NCBI GenBank assembly: GCA_943362175.1
Contig: CALRIU020000024.1
Location: forward strand, 17,046 to 81,045
Direction of reading: 5' to 3'
Source of the DNA: UBA4416 sp943362175
Lineage (GTDB): Bacteria; Bacteroidota; Bacteroidia; B-17B0; Aurantibacillaceae
DNA length: 64,000 bases
In this document: piece by piece, positions 8,197-16,652 of the stretch
Numbering within the stretch: the stretch's first letter is position 1
How the letters are laid out: the number at the start of each line of letters is the position of its first letter
Made by a program: the position numbers and the translations under genes
The notes under the pieces: model-generated
What the model was told of the DNA's origin: nothing
Database searches by the model: none
The model's input: the letters and a program-made list of their open reading frames with translations, nothing else

Positions 8197-9459
8197 ATGA
8201 GAACAATCCCATTACTGGCAGCGATGCTCTTCCTGCTGAGCCGGCTGCAAAGCCAGACGGATACAGCGCTTAGCCTTGAGCGTTGCTACCAGCTGGCCAA
8301 ACAGAATTATCCTTTGGTGAAACAGATGGCCCTGATCGATAAAACCAGGGACTATACGCTTGCGAATGCGTCCAAAGGTTATTTGCCGCAGCTCACACTT
8401 GCCGGCCAGGCTACGTATCAATCGGAGGTTACTAAAATTCCCATCTCGCTTCCCGGGATGTCTGTTGCCGAATTAAGTAAAGACCAGTACCGGATCTATG
8501 GCGAAATCAATCAGTCGCTCACCGATCCATTCATCATTAAGCAACAGAAAGCCTTACTGAAAACAGATTCGGAAACGGATGCCGGGAAGCTGGAAGTAGA
8601 GCTCTATAAGCTGAAGGAACGGATCAACCAGATGTATTTTGGCATCCTGTTAATCGATGCCCAGCTGCAACAAAATGAATTCCTGAAAAAAGATATCCGC
8701 TCGGGGCTCCAAAAAACAAATGCTGCCATTGCCAATGGCACTGCTCTCAAAAGCAATGCCGACCTGCTGAGCGCCGAATTGCTGAAAGCTGAGCAACGAA
8801 GCATTGAGCTGAAAGCAAACCGCAAAGGCTTTACAGATATGCTTTCTGTGTTTGTCAACAGGCCCATCGATGAAACGCTTTCCCTGAAAGAGCCGCCGGT
8901 GCAGGTCCCCTCTTCTACCGTCAACCGACCCGAGCTTCATTTATTCGAGGTCCAGAAAAAGAGTTTTACACTTCAGAATAAATTACTCCTGGCGAAAAAT
9001 TTACCGAGGCTTAGCCTATTCTTCCAGGGAGGCTACGGGCGGCCTACGCTCAATATGCTCAGTAATGAGTTTGGGACTTACTATATCGGCGGTGCGCGCT
9101 TCAGCTGGAATATTTCCGGATTTTATACCTATAAAAAAGAAAGACTATTACAGAACCTAAGCCAGGATGCCATAGATTTGCAGAAGGAAGTCTTCCTGTT
9201 TAATACGTCTATCACGTTGAAACAACAGAACAGCGAGATCAACAAATTGTCGGAGCTGCTTCTTTCCGATAAACAGATTGTTGCCCTGCGGGAGAAGGTA
9301 AAAGCCACTTCCAATGAGCAGCTGGCTAATGGCACCATCACGGCACTCGACTACCTGAATTACGTCAACGCGCAGGATCAGGCAAACCAACAGCTCCTGC
9401 TCCACTCTATCCAATTGCTCATGGCACAATACAGCTACCAAACCACATCCGGAAATTAA
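8197..9459 (+). CDS. TolC-family outer-membrane efflux protein
   Basis: The outer-membrane channel of the efflux system, 420 aa. It has a signal peptide (MRTIPLLAAMLFLLSRLQSQ), then the family start LSLERCYQLAKQNYPLVKQ and GYLPQLTLAGQATYQ. Long helices follow in two internally related halves, as in TolC. The second half contains the repeated QQNSEINKLSELL and ALREKVKATSNEQLANG motif, with LDYLNYVNAQDQANQQ near the end. It is first in the operon, preceded by the TetR operator; the HlyD gene follows after 21 bases. Confidence 0.92.
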   Translation: MRTIPLLAAMLFLLSRLQSQTDTALSLERCYQLAKQNYPLVKQMALIDKTRDYTLANASKGYLPQLTLAGQATYQSEVTKIPISLPGMSVAELSKDQYRIYGEINQSLTDPFIIKQQKALLKTDSETDAGKLEVELYKLKERINQMYFGILLIDAQLQQNEFLKKDIRSGLQKTNAAIANGTALKSNADLLSAELLKAEQRSIELKANRKGFTDMLSVFVNRPIDETLSLKEPPVQVPSSTVNRPELHLFEVQKKSFTLQNKLLLAKNLPRLSLFFQGGYGRPTLNMLSNEFGTYYIGGARFSWNISGFYTYKKERLLQNLSQDAIDLQKEVFLFNTSITLKQQNSEINKLSELLLSDKQIVALREKVKATSNEQLANGTITALDYLNYVNAQDQANQQLLLHSIQLLMAQYSYQTTSGN

Positions 9460-9480
9460 TAACAGATAAACCCTCTACTT

Positions 9481-10380
9481 ATGAAAACTTTTTCATTACT
9501 CCTTTCCTTCTCTTCCCTGCTAATGCTAAGCTCCTGCAAAAGTGATAAAGCCCAATTCGATGCTTCGGGATCATTTGAAGCGGAAGAGGTCATTATTTCT
9601 TCGGAAGCGAACGGAACCATTAAACAGCTGACAATTGAAGAAGGCCAAACGCTGAAGGCCGGGCAGTACGTCGGCTACATCGACAGCGTACAACTCTACC
9701 TGAAAAAGAAACAGCTGGAAGCGCAGATCAGCGCTGTGCTCAGCAAAAAGCCCAACGTGGCCGTTCAGCTGGCTTCCCTGCAGGAGCAATTGAAAACGGC
9801 TGAAAAAGAGCAGAAGCGGATCAGCAACCTGGTAAAGGCGGATGCGGCCACCACCAAGCAGCTCGACGACATCAATGCCTCGATTGAACTGATCAAAAAA
9901 CAAACGGAGGCACAACGTTCGTCGCTGGATATTTCATCGGAAGGGATTGGCAAGGAAACGGTACCGCTCAGTATCCAGGTAGAACAGGTAAACGATCAGC
10001 TTCGCAAATGCAGCATCATTAATCCCATAAACGGCACTGTGCTTGGCAAATATGCCAATGCCAATGAAATAGCGGTACAGGGCAAACCGCTGTATAAGAT
10101 CGCCGATCTTTCCACGATCATCCTGAGGGCCTATATCACCGGCGATCAGCTTCCGCAGCTGAAGCTGAGCCAAACGGTGAGGGTTCATACCGATGATGGT
10201 AAGGGCGGCTTTAAGCAGGCGCAGGGTACTGTGACATGGATCAACGATAAGGCGGAGTTTACGCCAAAAACCATCCAGACAAAGGATGAGCGGGCCAATA
10301 TGGTGTATGCCATTAAAGTGATGGTGAAGAATGACGGCTCTTATAAAATAGGAATGTACGGCGAACTAACATTTAAGTAA
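9481..10380 (+). CDS. HlyD/YbhG-type membrane fusion lipoprotein
   Basis: The periplasmic adaptor of the pump, 299 aa. The N-terminus is a lipoprotein signal (lipobox LSSC, Cys at about residue 19), so it is probably anchored by lipid. The biotinyl-lipoyl half motif FEAEEVIISSEANGTIKQL and EGQTLKAGQYVGYIDS is followed by a coiled-coil hairpin (about residues 75-155). The second lipoyl half NPINGTVLGKYANANEIAVQGKPLYKIAD precedes the beta-barrel domain. It joins the ABC transporter to the TolC-like channel. The stop lies one base before the next ATG. Confidence 0.92.
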   Translation: MKTFSLLLSFSSLLMLSSCKSDKAQFDASGSFEAEEVIISSEANGTIKQLTIEEGQTLKAGQYVGYIDSVQLYLKKKQLEAQISAVLSKKPNVAVQLASLQEQLKTAEKEQKRISNLVKADAATTKQLDDINASIELIKKQTEAQRSSLDISSEGIGKETVPLSIQVEQVNDQLRKCSIINPINGTVLGKYANANEIAVQGKPLYKIADLSTIILRAYITGDQLPQLKLSQTVRVHTDDGKGGFKQAQGTVTWINDKAEFTPKTIQTKDERANMVYAIKVMVKNDGSYKIGMYGELTFK

Positions 10381-10381
10381 T

Positions 10382-11305
10382 ATGGATGATGTTGTGCTTC
10401 ATAATCTCACAAAGACCTATAACAAGGGAGCCACTGTGGCGGTAAAGGAGGTATCCTTTTCGGTAAAGAAAGGAGAGCTCTTTGGCCTGATCGGTCCTGA
10501 CGGCGCGGGAAAGACAAGCATCTTCCGCATGCTGACGACCCTGCTCCTGCCCGATGGCGGAAGCGCTATGGTAAACGGGGCCGACATTGTGAGCGGCTAT
10601 AAAAGTATCCGGAAGCAGGTAGGCTATATGCCCGGTAAATTTTCGCTGTACCAGGACCTCACGATCGAAGAGAACCTCAATTTCTTTGCTACGGTATTCG
10701 GCACCACGGTTGAGGCCAATTACGATCTGATTAAAGACATTTATGTACAGATAGAACCTTTCAAAACCCGAAGGGCGGGTAAGCTCTCGGGAGGCATGAA
10801 ACAGAAGCTGGCCTTGTGCTGCGCTCTTATCCACCGCCCTACTGTTTTGTTTCTGGATGAGCCTACCACAGGGGTTGATACAGTATCGCGGAAAGAGTTC
10901 TGGGAGATGCTGAAGCGCTTAAAAGAGCAAGGCATTACCATCCTGGTGTCGACGCCTTATATGGATGAGGCCAGCCTTTGCGAACGGATAGCCCTGATAC
11001 AGGATGGCAGGATTCTGTCGATCGACACGCCCGATGCAATCATCACCGCTTATCCAAAACCTCTGTATGCCATTAAAGCGTCGTGGATGAGCCGGTTGTT
11101 GAATGATCTGAAAGCGATGTCGGAAACGGAGAGCTGCTATTCGTTCGGAGAATACCATCACCTGACATTCAACGGAGAAGACAAGGGGGACATTTCTGCC
11201 TTGAAAGAGCGCCTTGAGGCTAAAACGTATGAAGGCGTTGAAATTAAACTCATCACAGCGGGCATCGAAGATTGTTTCATCCGCTTAATGAACGCGAAAA
11301 AATGA
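10382..11305 (+). CDS. ABC transporter ATP-binding protein (YbhF N-half-like)
   Basis: A nucleotide-binding subunit, 307 aa. Walker A is GPDGAGKT, the signature is LSGGMKQKLA, Walker B is LFLDEPTTGVD, and the switch loop is VSTPYMDEA. It has a C-terminal extension of about 70 residues after the ATPase core. Together with the next gene it corresponds to the double ATPase YbhF of E. coli, here encoded as two proteins. The end overlaps the next gene by four bases (ATGA), so the two are probably translated in a coupled way. Confidence 0.93.
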   Translation: MDDVVLHNLTKTYNKGATVAVKEVSFSVKKGELFGLIGPDGAGKTSIFRMLTTLLLPDGGSAMVNGADIVSGYKSIRKQVGYMPGKFSLYQDLTIEENLNFFATVFGTTVEANYDLIKDIYVQIEPFKTRRAGKLSGGMKQKLALCCALIHRPTVLFLDEPTTGVDTVSRKEFWEMLKRLKEQGITILVSTPYMDEASLCERIALIQDGRILSIDTPDAIITAYPKPLYAIKASWMSRLLNDLKAMSETESCYSFGEYHHLTFNGEDKGDISALKERLEAKTYEGVEIKLITAGIEDCFIRLMNAKK

Positions 11306-12045
11306 AAGAGGTTGTTATTAAAACAGATAAGCTTACCAAGCGTTTCGGTGATTTTATCGCCACCAACGAAATCAGCTTTGAGGTGTATGCCGGAGAGATC
11401 TTCGGTTTCCTGGGAGCCAACGGTGCCGGGAAAACAACGGCTATGAAAATGCTCTGCGGCCTGTCCACGCCTTCGTCGGGAACCGCTACCATAGCGGGTT
11501 ACGACATCTACAAACAAACGGAACACATCAAAAAGAACATCGGCTACATGAGCCAGAAGTTTTCGCTCTATGAAGACCTGACAGTGCTCGAGAACATTAA
11601 TTTTTTTGGAGGGATTTATGGCTTGTCCAACAAACAGCTGAAGCTGAAACGCGAAGAGCTGGTGGAAACCCTGGGCATGCAGCAGGAGGCCAAAAAACTG
11701 GTGGGATCGCTGCCGCTTGGCTGGAAACAGAAGCTGGCTTTTTCGGTGGCTGTGGTTCATGAGCCGAAGATCGTGTTCCTCGATGAGCCCACGGGCGGCG
11801 TGGATCCTGTGACCCGGCGGCAATTCTGGGACCTGATCTATGCGGCTTCCGATAAGGGCATCACCATTTTTGTGACCACGCATTACATGGACGAGGCGGA
11901 ATACTGCAACCGCATTTCCATGATGGTGGATGGCGTGATCAAAGCACTGGATACGCCTGTTAAGCTAAAAGAACAATTTTCCGCCGCATCGATGGACGAG
12001 GTCTTTTTTGAGCTGGCCAGGGGTGCAAAACGTAAAGCCGATTGA
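11302..12045 (+). CDS. ABC transporter ATP-binding protein (YbhF C-half-like)
   Basis: The second nucleotide-binding subunit, 247 aa from ATG 11302 (the frame is open further up, but ATGA coupling favours this start). Walker A is GANGAGKT, Walker B is IVFLDEPTGGVD, and the H-loop is TTHYMDEAEYC. The signature motif is altered to LPLGWKQKLA in place of LSGGxxQ. The same change is known in the C-terminal half of YbhF, which suggests a pump with one canonical and one altered ATP site if the two subunits pair. The permease follows after one base. Confidence 0.92.
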   Translation: MKEVVIKTDKLTKRFGDFIATNEISFEVYAGEIFGFLGANGAGKTTAMKMLCGLSTPSSGTATIAGYDIYKQTEHIKKNIGYMSQKFSLYEDLTVLENINFFGGIYGLSNKQLKLKREELVETLGMQQEAKKLVGSLPLGWKQKLAFSVAVVHEPKIVFLDEPTGGVDPVTRRQFWDLIYAASDKGITIFVTTHYMDEAEYCNRISMMVDGVIKALDTPVKLKEQFSAASMDEVFFELARGAKRKAD

Positions 12046-12046
12046 T

Positions 12047-13153
12047 ATGAAACAGTTTCTCGCATTTGTCCGTAAAGAGTTTTATCATGTGTTCCGTGAT
12101 AAAAAGACCCTCTTGCTTTTGTTTGGCCTGCCTGTTGCGCAGATCGTTTTATTCGGCTTTGCCCTGACGAACGAAATTAAAAATTCGGAAGTGGTGATCT
12201 GTGATTATGCCAACGATGAGGCTTCTCACCGGATCATTGATCAGATCGAAGCCAGTGGCAATTTCAGCATCCGCAAAAGCATAATGAGCCACCGCGATAT
12301 AGAAACGGCCTTTAAGGAGGGCAATACCAAGCTGGCCATCATTTTCCCGGCCAATTTTAACCACGACCTGCTTCACCTCAACAAAGGCCAGGTACAGATC
12401 ATTGCCGATGCTTCTGATCCCAATACGGCCAGCACACTCACCAATTTTGCCACGACCATCATCATGGATTATCAGCATGAGCTCTTGCAGGGACGATCAA
12501 TGCCTTTTCGCATTCAGACCGACCTGCGCATGATCTACAACCCCGAGCTAAAAGGCGCTCCTAATTTTGTACCGGGAGTCATTGCCCTGGTATTATTATT
12601 GGTGTGCGTACTCATGACATCCGTATCCGTTGTGAGGGAAAAAGAACTGGGGACGATGGAGATTTTGCTGGTCTCTCCTTTCAATCCTGTGTTGGTGATC
12701 CTGGCAAAAGCGATTCCGTATTTCGTTCTGTCGCTCTTAAACCTTACGGTTATTTTAATTCTGAGCGTCACGCTGCTCGATCTCCCCATCAAAGGCAGTA
12801 TATTGTTATTGTATGCCGTCAGCGCCTTGTTTATCCTCACGGCCCTTTCTTTAGGCCTGCTGATCTCCAACAGCACCGATTCCCAGCAAAGCGCCATGCT
12901 CATCTCCCTCATGGGCATGCTCTTACCAACCCTGATGTTCAGCGGCTTTATGTTCCCTATCGAAAATATGCCTTTGCCGCTCAGAATTATTTCCAACATC
13001 GTTCCGTCAAAATATTATTACATCATTGTGAAATCCATTATGATCAAAGGGCTCGGCTTTTCGGCCATCTGGAAGGAAACGCTGGTCCTCACCGGGATGA
13101 CAGCCGTTCTGTTAACGATCAGTATTAAGAAATTTAAAATAAGACTGGCATGA
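12047..13153 (+). CDS. ABC-2 type permease (YbhS-like)
   Basis: The membrane subunit, 368 aa from ATG 12047; the open frame begins earlier but within the ATPase gene. The ABC-2 plan is seen: a first membrane helix (LLLFGLPVAQIVLFGFAL), a large extracytoplasmic domain of about 130 residues, then five helices from NFVPGVIALVLLLVCVLM to the C-terminus. The conserved VVREKELGTMEILLVSPF coupling segment lies after helix two. It overlaps the next permease by four bases and should form a heterodimer with it. The substrate cannot be told from sequence. Confidence 0.92.
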   Translation: MKQFLAFVRKEFYHVFRDKKTLLLLFGLPVAQIVLFGFALTNEIKNSEVVICDYANDEASHRIIDQIEASGNFSIRKSIMSHRDIETAFKEGNTKLAIIFPANFNHDLLHLNKGQVQIIADASDPNTASTLTNFATTIIMDYQHELLQGRSMPFRIQTDLRMIYNPELKGAPNFVPGVIALVLLLVCVLMTSVSVVREKELGTMEILLVSPFNPVLVILAKAIPYFVLSLLNLTVILILSVTLLDLPIKGSILLLYAVSALFILTALSLGLLISNSTDSQQSAMLISLMGMLLPTLMFSGFMFPIENMPLPLRIISNIVPSKYYYIIVKSIMIKGLGFSAIWKETLVLTGMTAVLLTISIKKFKIRLA

Positions 13154-14271
13154 GAACCCTTGTATTTTTATTGCAGAAAGAATTCCGGCAGATCTTCCGC
13201 AACAAGGCCATTCTGCGCCTCATCATTGCCCTGCCTATCATTCAGCTCATCGTGATGCCCCTGGCGGCCGACTACGAAGTAAAGAATGTAAACATCTCTA
13301 TCGTGGATCATGACCACTCCACCTATTCCCGCCGGCTGGCCGATAAGGTCATTGCCTCCGGATATTTTAAGCTGAATGATTACAGCCATTCGTTTGATCA
13401 GTCGTTTGTGGAATTTCAGAAGGACCGTTCGGACCTCATCCTGGAAATCCCAAAGAATTTCGAGAAAGACTTCGTCTCTCAAAACGCCGGAAACCTCTTC
13501 CTGGCAGTCAATGCGATCAACGGTACGAAAGCCTCTGTCGGCAGTGCTTACCTTACGCGCATCATTGCCAATTTCAATACAGAGATCCGCCTGGAGTGGA
13601 TCACGCCACCACGGGCCAGTGAGAGCCCGATTGTTGAAGTGGTTTCCCGGAACTGGTACAATCCTTTTCTGAATTATCCCTTCTTTATGGTTCCCGGCAT
13701 CCTGGTCGTATTAGTGACGATGGTAGGCTCTTACATGTGTGCCCTGAATATTGTGAAAGAAAAAGAAGTGGGCACCATTGAACAGATCAATGTGACGCCG
13801 GTCAAAAAATACCATTTCATTTTAGGGAAGCTTATTCCCTTTTGGGTGATCGGGATGTTTGTTTTTTCGGTAGGCCTGTTAGGCGTAGGCCGCCTGATCT
13901 ATGGCATTGTTCCGGTAGGCTCCTTAGGGGTGATCTATGCTTTCCTGGCTGTTTACCTCATCGCCTTGCTGGGCATCGGCCTGTTGATCTCCACCTACTC
14001 TGCCACACAGCAACAGGCTATGTCGCTGGCTTTCTTCTGCATGATGATCTTTATCCTGATGAGCGGCCTGTTTACCTCTGTGGATAGCATGCCGGCCTGG
14101 GCCAGAGTAGTCGCCAACTGCAACCCGGTGACGCACTTCATCCAGGTGATGCGGATGGTGGTTTTGAAAGGCAGCGGCTTCAGCGATATCAAATCCCAGT
14201 TTCTGATCATCAGTGGAATGGCGGTGTTCTTTAATGCCTGGGCTATTTTCAATTACAAAAAAACAACTTAA
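13150..14271 (+). CDS. ABC-2 type permease (YbhR-like)
   Basis: The second membrane subunit, 373 aa, with the same layout as its neighbour: N-terminal RTLVFLLQKEFRQIFRNK, helix, extracytoplasmic domain, then helices with IVKEKEVGTIEQINVTPV as the coupling segment. The last gene of the TetR-controlled operon. Two permeases, two ATPases, an adaptor and a TolC channel make a complete tripartite pump. E. coli YbhFSR is reported to move drugs and small cations; the substrate here is unknown. Confidence 0.92.
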   Translation: MRTLVFLLQKEFRQIFRNKAILRLIIALPIIQLIVMPLAADYEVKNVNISIVDHDHSTYSRRLADKVIASGYFKLNDYSHSFDQSFVEFQKDRSDLILEIPKNFEKDFVSQNAGNLFLAVNAINGTKASVGSAYLTRIIANFNTEIRLEWITPPRASESPIVEVVSRNWYNPFLNYPFFMVPGILVVLVTMVGSYMCALNIVKEKEVGTIEQINVTPVKKYHFILGKLIPFWVIGMFVFSVGLLGVGRLIYGIVPVGSLGVIYAFLAVYLIALLGIGLLISTYSATQQQAMSLAFFCMMIFILMSGLFTSVDSMPAWARVVANCNPVTHFIQVMRMVVLKGSGFSDIKSQFLIISGMAVFFNAWAIFNYKKTT

Positions 14272-14307
14272 TTTTGATCCGCTATCGCAAAATAGCCCGT
14301 AAAAAAC

Positions 14308-14745
14308 ATGTTTCGCCTGCTTTTATACCCACTCTTTTGTCTCACCTTTATTATTACCGGCAATCGGACAAATGTGGATCAGAACGGGATTGTTGGCTTT
14401 TGGAATACCGATGATAACGAAGCCCTGGTTCAGGTGTTTCAGAACGAAGGGCTCTATTTTGGAAAAGTCATTATGCTGGCACGCCCATTGGATAATAAGG
14501 GAAATCCGAAGAAGGACCGGCACAATAAGGAACCGGGGCTGAGAGACAGAACGCTCGTAGGAATCCATACTTTATACGATCTTAAGTTTGATCAGGCCGA
14601 ACAAAACTGGAAAGGAAAAGTGTATATCCCCAGTGTTGGGTTTAGTGCGAATGCCATTATTACCTTAAAGGATAAAAACACGATGTACGTTCGTGGCTAC
14701 CTGGGGAAGCTCACCAAAACGCAGGTGTGGAAACGCGTCAGGTAA
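14308..14745 (+). CDS. DUF2147 family secreted protein
   Basis: An exported protein of 145 aa. The N-terminus is a hydrophobic signal (LLLYPLFCLTFIITG). The mature part has the DUF2147 pattern: IVGFWNTDDNEALVQVFQ, then GLYFGKVIML, and near the end VYIPSVGFSANAIITLKD and YVRGYLGKL with a terminal QVWKRV. The family forms a small lipocalin-like beta fold and is common in Bacteroidota; its role is unknown. It follows the efflux operon by 36 bases and may be read with it, and is followed by a terminator-like hairpin. Confidence 0.88.
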   Translation: MFRLLLYPLFCLTFIITGNRTNVDQNGIVGFWNTDDNEALVQVFQNEGLYFGKVIMLARPLDNKGNPKKDRHNKEPGLRDRTLVGIHTLYDLKFDQAEQNWKGKVYIPSVGFSANAIITLKDKNTMYVRGYLGKLTKTQVWKRVR

Positions 14746-14810
14746 TAGCGACGATTATTGGCAAAGACAGTGGATGAATCCCGCAGGCACGGCAGAGATA
14801 TAAAAGACAA

Positions 14811-14838
14811 AACCCCCAGCTTTTGCTGAGGGTTTTTT
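14811..14838 (+). terminator. Rho-independent terminator
   Basis: AACCCCCAGC-TTTT-GCTGAGGGTT forms a ten-base stem with one C-A mismatch, ending in a T-run. It lies about 65 bases after the DUF2147 stop, between that gene and the convergent tRNA gene. Confidence 0.85.
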
Positions 14839-14848
14839 GCTACTTTCG

Positions 14849-14920
14849 TAGCCCGTACGGGAATCGAACCCGTGTTTCATCCGTGAAAGGGACGTGTCCT
14901 AACCCCTAGACGAACGGGCC
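14849..14920 (-). tRNA. tRNA-Glu (UUC)
   Basis: On the minus strand all arms fold. The acceptor GGCCCGT pairs with ACGGGCT, the D-arm is GTCT/GGAC, the anticodon stem is CGTCC/GGATG around the loop CTTTCAC (anticodon TTC, Glu), and the T-arm is ACGGG-TTCGATT-CCCGT. Discriminator A at 14849; CCA is not encoded. Length is 72 nt. Confidence 0.96.
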
Positions 14921-15102
14921 ATTTGATTAATGAACTTTGCTTTTCAGGTCAGTTGCTTAATTAATGGAGTGCAAATTTACAACTATTTTCTTATCCGCAA
15001 AAAAATATTTCTATTTTTTTGATTTTTTTCCACTCACGTTCTTTTGTTGAAAATTGTTGCGTGACACTTAAAAAACCGGAGAATATATTTAGTAAGAGCC
15101 AA

Positions 15103-16188
15103 TTACCTGCGGCTTAGCCTGTGCCTGTAGCGGTCCAGCGGCTCCACCAGCCAGCGCTGCATGGCTATGGCAAGCAGTAGTGTAATCCCGATCACCACAT
15201 AGCCATAATAATCGAGCATATAGGGATTGCCAAAGAACTGCTTCCGGAGCAGGTTTACCACCAGGTGATGGATGATGTAAATGGAAAACGAGAGCTCCCC
15301 GATATAGCGGTCGGTTTTGTTGCTTTTGAAGCTGTAAAAAATAAAGGGCAGGGCCAGCAGGAATAGGGCATAAAAACTATAATTCTTAGCTGTTTCCGGC
15401 AGGATGATCTGCTCGTAGAAAACAACTAACCCCGCTAACACGACTAAAGCGCCGTAGCCAATCCCGGGATTGGTAGGCCTTGTTTCCAGCCATTTGTAAA
15501 AGCGGTAAGCCAGGCTCCCGGCAATGAAAAAGGCCAGCTCGAACGGAAAAAAACGGTAGGTCCAGGGGTCGAAGCTCAGGTACAGCTTCGTGGCGAAGAT
15601 GTAGCGCAGTCCCAGGCTCAGTACAACTACCAGCAATTGCCAGCGTAGTTGTTTGGTGACAAGGAAAGGTGCCACCAGGTAAAATACAAACTCGATGCTG
15701 ATAGACCAGGCCTGCGGGACAAACAAATACTGGTAACCGGTGTGCTTAAACGACAAGGGGTTATACACCAGCGAAGGCTGGCAAAGCTCGTCGAGACGTA
15801 AAAAGTACAGGATGTCCTGCCCGATCACGATGATGTTCTCCAGCCCAAACCAGAGTACGGTTGTCCAGGAGAGACAGTCTTTGCCGCTAAGATAGCGCGC
15901 CAGGTAATAGGGATTTCCGAAACTGTAAAGGCCTACCACCGATACCAGCACCGCGCAAAGCAGCACCGCCCAATAAACCGGAAAAATACGGAAAAAGCGG
16001 CTGGCGATAAAGGTCTTATAAAAGCCCTTGCCCGTATATTTCTCGTTGAGCACCAGCGCCATGTAAAAGCCGGAGATCATATAAAACGATTGCACGGCAA
16101 CCTGTCCTCCGCAGAGCCGTAATCCGAAGATCTTATACGAATGATACACAACAACGGCCAGTGCCAGTAAGGTTCGAAGGATTCCCAT
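15103..16188 (-). CDS. Acyltransferase 3 family membrane protein (OafA/YrhL-like)
   Basis: An integral membrane O-acyltransferase, 361 aa with about ten helices. The N-terminus LRTLLALAVVVYHSYKIFG carries the family His, and YMISGFYMALVLN and SRFFRIFPVYW are the usual next blocks. QAWSISIEFVFYLVAPF is the conserved middle motif, and IGELSFSIYIIHHLVVNLL the late one. Members transfer acetyl or other acyl groups to surface polysaccharides or lipids; the acceptor here is unknown. It stands alone between tRNA-Glu and a repeat-rich gap. Confidence 0.9.
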   Translation of the reverse strand: MGILRTLLALAVVVYHSYKIFGLRLCGGQVAVQSFYMISGFYMALVLNEKYTGKGFYKTFIASRFFRIFPVYWAVLLCAVLVSVVGLYSFGNPYYLARYLSGKDCLSWTTVLWFGLENIIVIGQDILYFLRLDELCQPSLVYNPLSFKHTGYQYLFVPQAWSISIEFVFYLVAPFLVTKQLRWQLLVVVLSLGLRYIFATKLYLSFDPWTYRFFPFELAFFIAGSLAYRFYKWLETRPTNPGIGYGALVVLAGLVVFYEQIILPETAKNYSFYALFLLALPFIFYSFKSNKTDRYIGELSFSIYIIHHLVVNLLRKQFFGNPYMLDYYGYVVIGITLLLAIAMQRWLVEPLDRYRHRLSRR

Positions 16189-16599
16189 CGCTTAAAGATA
16201 AGCACATATTCGGGTTCTTTCCTTAGCTGGAAAAAGAATGTATTACATTTTCTCTCTGATACTTTTGAAGCCAAATTATCCAAAAGCTTCTGTCCCGATA
16301 GCTATCGGGAGTGGCAGGCAATTTCCGACTGAAAAGCAGCGGAACCGCCGATAAAAGCAATCCGCTTGCGCGTGCCTGCCCTTCATTGCTTTTACGGCTA
16401 TTGCTTCACAAAATCAGACCTAAACTTCATGTGAACTCCATCAAATAACCAAAGGAGTGTTACTCAAATTTTAAAATCATCCACCTGAGGAAATGCGCGG
16501 GGACCGGCAAAATGCGGCGCCGGCATGCTGTGAATTTTTAATTTTTCAAATGAACCAGAAAGAGCTTTAGTTCTCTTTTGGTTGAGAATCTATATCTGA
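16189..16599. other. Intergenic region with palindromes
   Basis: No gene is supported. The region holds the 18-bp palindrome at 16293-16310 and a 20-base repeat at 16558-16577 that matches the first 20 bases of the window in inverse orientation. Confidence 0.5.
16293..16310. repeat. Palindrome TCCCGATAGCTATCGGGA
   Basis: A perfect 18-bp palindrome. A copy with one changed base in its right arm lies at 17870-17887, so it is dispersed in intergenic DNA. Such palindromes are common in Bacteroidota genomes; no function is established from the sequence. Confidence 0.75.
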
Positions 16600-16629
16600 A
16601 AAAAAGCTGATCCTTACGAACCAGCTTTT
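16600..16629 (-). terminator. Putative terminator of the coiled-coil protein gene
   Basis: Read leftward, AAAAGCTG and CAGCTTTTTTT flank a 12-base loop. The hairpin ends in a T-run and lies 24 bases after the stop of the gene at 16653. Confidence 0.75.
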
Positions 16630-16652
16630 CAATCTTAAACAAAACGAAAACC

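Noticed and set aside
15103..16188. Polysaccharide O-acetylation island around the acyltransferase
   Set aside because: No other polysaccharide genes lie nearby; the gene stands alone.
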